Below, in pieces: positions 13,620 through 64,000 of a stretch of 64,000 nt of DNA. The notes beneath the pieces were generated by a model that did not search any database, was not told where the DNA came from, and saw only the letters and a list, made by a program, of their open reading frames with translations. How positions within the stretch are numbered: position 1 is the stretch's first letter; the number at the start of each line of letters is the position of its first letter. The stretch is from Syngnathus acus (taxonomy: Eukaryota; Chordata; Actinopteri; Syngnathiformes; Syngnathidae), in contig NC_051089.1 in assembly GCF_901709675.1 (NCBI RefSeq), positions 8,923,476-8,987,475 on the forward strand, given 5' to 3'. A program made the position numbers and the translations under genes.

Positions 13620-14579
13620 CCGGGGCTGTCCAATCAGTCGTCACCCAGACTCCGAGCCGAACTGTGAGCACACACACACACGTTCTTCGGGTGGTGCATC
13701 AGCAATGGGCAGCGGTTCCCTCTCATCTGTACCCGCACCTCATGTATCTCGTCTCGGTTTAGCCATTTCACCCCCCCAACCTCCTTTTTTTTTTCTTACA
13801 CGCACACACACACGCAGTCACTCACACACTCCCCACGCTATCTGGCTGTGTTGTAGCCTGGAGGGAGTTCACTCTGCCCTCCGCTCCTCCACCTCCTTCT
13901 CTCCAAATCAGCAGGGAAAGAGAGGGAGGGTGAAAAGAGAGAGAGAGAGGGAGAGGGAGAGGAACAGGGAAAGGAAGCAGAGCATTCTCTTCTCTGATCA
14001 TCTTTCTTGGATAGCAGGATAAAAGACAGTCCCGTTGGAATCTGCCGTCGCTCCCGTCTGCAGGATTTACCCAATCTGTATTTTATACTCCCTCCTGCCT
14101 CTTTTGCGGCTCAATTTGGCACAGGACTGCTAGCTTTTAAAAAGAAAAAATCTGTGGTTGTCCCGTCTGTGCGTTTGTGTAAGTGTGTGCATGCATGTGT
14201 GTAAGATAGAGGACTGTGCAAAGCGCATTTCCTGCTGCTACTCTGGGCGCAAACAGACAGCAAGTGTGTGACCCTTCGCCCCCGGGGAGTGAGAGCGAGA
14301 GAGGTCGAGAGCAGGAGTTGCCCTTTGCTCTGCTTTGTGTGCATCCGTCTGTGTGATTGTGTGTGTCTGTCTGCGTGTCTGTCTGTCTTGGCTGGCTGGG
14401 CGGTCCCAGCCTCATGCTTGGTTAGCGAGGACCAGAAAGCGGGGATGACAGGCTGAGTACCACCCCGGTGCGCCCCACACACAGAGCCTTGTTTCTGGGT
14501 GACTGCCGTGGGCACGGTCCCCCCCGCCCCTCTTCAACTCAAGTCATCCAGGACGGGACAACCGCTTTACAAAGCGACC
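13620..14579 (+). promoter_or_regulatory. Candidate promoter and 5' UTR of the 14.58-kb first exon
   Basis: The stretch upstream of the ATG is rich in GA/CT tracts and CpG, with a CCAAT box at 13630-13634 and a GAGAGA run near 13939-13970. Short upstream ATGs with immediate stops occur (14449: ATG ACA GGC TGA; 14415: ATG CTT GGT TAG). No convincing TATA box was placed. A start site somewhere in this kilobase is inferred from the coding exon at its end. The 5' UTR could also be spliced further upstream. Confidence 0.4.
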
Positions 14580-61775
<47,196 letters not shown>

Positions 61776-63570
61776 CACCCCCTGGCCACCTAAAACTAAA
61801 AGACATCTAATGCCCCACCCCCCTTCCCAGATACTTTTCTTCTCAGACTAATAGCAGATTATCCCAATCTACGGGGCTCCATGGTGGAGAAGCAGGTTAA
61901 TATAACAGTCAAAGAAGGGTAGTCGGGGCCACAAGCCAAGGTGTGCCAACATAGCCACGAAAGGAGATCAGCAAAGGGGGCGGGACAAGATGCTTCTCAC
62001 ACACAAACACACACACACACGCACTCCTCTTCTTCACCACCGCCACCCAAACACAGACAATCCTGCCAACGGGGGGGAAGAGACACTCCGAAAGTCCAAA
62101 GGAACGCTTGCGGCCAGTCAGGAAGTGACGTCATTGCGGCGGCAGTGCGAGCGTTCCAACTGGACATGCACTTAAGAATAATAGCTGAAGAACTACCTGG
62201 TGGTACTGTGTTACAACAAAGACATATTTGAATTTGGACAGAATGTTGAAATGCACATTTTTGGGGAAATAATTAACAAAATGTTTTATTTCAAAATAGG
62301 ACAATTTGAGAATAAGAATTTTAAAAGGTGCTTCAGCCTTATATTGTATATAATATGAAGACTTAAAAGAATTTTTGTAAGTTTATTATTTTAATCATTG
62401 TTCTTTTCAAAGAAAAAAAGCCTGCCATTTTTTTAATTTGTTTATGCTTTTGGGTTTGCAAAAGACAGCCTTGCTTTTAGTGTTTGTATTGCTGCTGGAC
62501 AGAACAGCTTATTCTGACAACACGTTGAAGAGAAGAGGAGAGAAAACACAGGATCGGATCTTCAGCGGCTGCGAGCCGCCATGAGGTGCCGACGCGCGTG
62601 CCCTTTTGCCACCTTTTTATTCATAGCGCTGCGTGACGTCCATTTCAGTTACTCTGCTTACTTAACAAAATGTTTGCCTCCCACTGGAGTGTGCACACAA
62701 ACCAGTTTTTGTTACTTGACTGGCTTTGACTTGATTTTTTTTATTTTATATATATATAAAAATGAAGTAAAGGGGCCAGATGATGTTGCTGGTTCCTGAA
62801 GACTCCTCCTCACACGCATCAAATAGCATCAAGTGACAAGCCTTTGCCAGATCCAAGCATTTTATCCACAAACACGAGGGGCCGAGTGCCAAACAATACA
62901 TTTTAAATTCAAATGATTTAGCCAAAAGAAATAAAACCATCCAGGATGGAAATAAGCTAAAAAGCCTACAAATCTTATCCCTCATGCGATGTCCAAGGAT
63001 CATCCCTAATAATCCGATCCGATGCCAACGTGTAACAAACTGAAAATAACAAACTGATCTGTTTACAGCGTCGTCCGTGGCTCTACCTAGAGACGTGTAG
63101 CAACCTGCAGCGATTTTAAATTTCACTCAAGTCTGCCTGGAAAATATGCAAAAGGCAATTCATCAAAATGGAAGCACAACACCCTCATTAGCAGCAAATG
63201 AATAAGTGCCTCAATTATTTTGGACCGTCTTTGATCAAACTGTAGCTCAAACCTTTCACATCCACCCAAACTAAAAGTGGGGAGCATCACAGCCTGTTTG
63301 TTTGAGGGCTGGGTGAGCGCGACAGGGTGGCACAGTACACAGCGTAAGCCCCGCCTCATCTCTCACCACGCACGGCCACGCCACGCCACGGCGCCATTTA
63401 CTCAGCGGAGGATGTCTAGATGCTGTGAAATCCTGTTTTCAAAAGAATTGTTCGTTTGAATCCATTGTAATGTAATATATTCTTTGTTGAATGTAGTAAT
63501 TAGGTATTTATGAATATATGGCTGTGATTTCAGACAAAAAAAGAAAATAAAATATTTCAAAAATGCTCAT
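61776..63570 (+). other. gse1: gse1 3' untranslated region (inferred)
   Basis: From the stop codon to about 20 bp past the AATAAA signal at 63546-63551. It is mostly AT-rich, with a short CA run (61998-62019), a TATATATATA string near 62749 and an additional AATAAA at 62930-62935 that could give a shorter message. No coding potential was found. The length is inferred from the signal, not observed. Confidence 0.55.
63546..63551 (+). terminator. gse1: Polyadenylation signal AATAAA for gse1
   Basis: A canonical hexamer sits in an A-rich context about 1.77 kb after the stop. It is followed 25-40 bp later by a TTTTGTCTCTCTGTC stretch that can act as the downstream element. This is the best placed signal after the last exon. 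Confidence 0.55.
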
Positions 63571-64000
63571 ATACTTTTGTCTCTCTGTCAAACTGAAGCT
63601 GGTATGGAAATTGTTACTATTGAGGCAAGACTCAATACTAGTAATGTGCTTCTCTGTAGTTGTGCCACACTGGTGGAAGATAATTAATTCAATGCTTGAC
63701 TAGCTTTACATGAAACAAAACTAAGAGGGGGAAAAAAATAAAATCACTCATCACATTTCAGCACACTACACATTGTATTTAATTCATGTACAGTATAGGG
63801 TCCTAAAATGGGCTAGCACAAGTGGAATAGATATCACCAAAGACATTTTGAGAGTGATCATTATGGTTAAAAACAGGCCCAACACTGCCGCCTCAATGAT
63901 GCTTAATTCCTTATAGATTGGAGCACCGAGGAGTGTCCTTCAATAATCTGCAATCTGTCCCTTATTGGATCCCGCCTGCAGATTAGAGCGTAGTTTGTAC
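63571..64000. other. Downstream flank, nothing recognised
   Basis: AT-rich sequence after the inferred end of gse1. No exon of a neighbouring gene and no repeat family identified. Confidence 0.5.

Overview
The window is vertebrate genomic DNA, most likely from a teleost fish. The evidence is spliced GT/GC-AG introns (several of only 66-160 bp), dense microsatellites of the (GT)n, (TCTA)n, (TGTC)n and (GTGA)n types, scattered 3' ends of fish-type LINE/SINE retroposons, decayed hAT and mariner DNA transposons, and one large gene recognisable by its product. No species is assigned.

One protein-coding gene can be supported, on the + strand: gse1 (genetic suppressor element 1, KIAA0182 family). 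This is a nuclear coiled-coil protein that in mammals copurifies with the LSD1-CoREST-HDAC1/2 (BHC) corepressor. I could read a complete frame-consistent model of 16 coding exons. It starts at an ATG at 14580, jumps a 29-kb first intron to the exon encoding the conserved [12 protein letters not shown] start (43694-43891), and ends at a TGA at 61773-61775. The exons sum to 3762 nt, or 1253 residues; starting at MSHEPK gives 1240. The human protein, as I recall it, is about 1217 aa. Every junction keeps phase and no frameshift or premature stop was found.

Layout. 1-13.6 kb: apparently intergenic or upstream DNA with a 5'-truncated LINE (about 885-1700, minus strand), a 460-bp compound tetranucleotide microsatellite (2.58-3.04 kb) and a CpG-rich block with paired CCAAT boxes (9.1-9.9 kb). 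13.6-14.6 kb: promoter/5' UTR and first coding exon. 14.6-43.7 kb: intron 1, with two further CpG-rich first-exon candidates (donors at 32471 and 42214), a decayed hAT element beside a mariner fossil (33.3-34.0 kb), and long GT and GTGA arrays (37.6-38.0 and 39.05-39.15 kb). 43.7-61.8 kb: coding exons 2-16, widely spaced first and then compact from 53 kb on. 61.8-63.6 kb: 3' UTR ending at an AATAAA signal (63546). 63.6-64 kb: nothing recognised.

I found no novel multi-gene system. The points most worth checking are the multiple candidate promoters, a possible upstream ORF that would end in an ATGA overlap with the conserved start codon, a GC-AG intron 11, a weak intron 9 donor whose retention would truncate the protein, and the Arg/Glu repeat exon.
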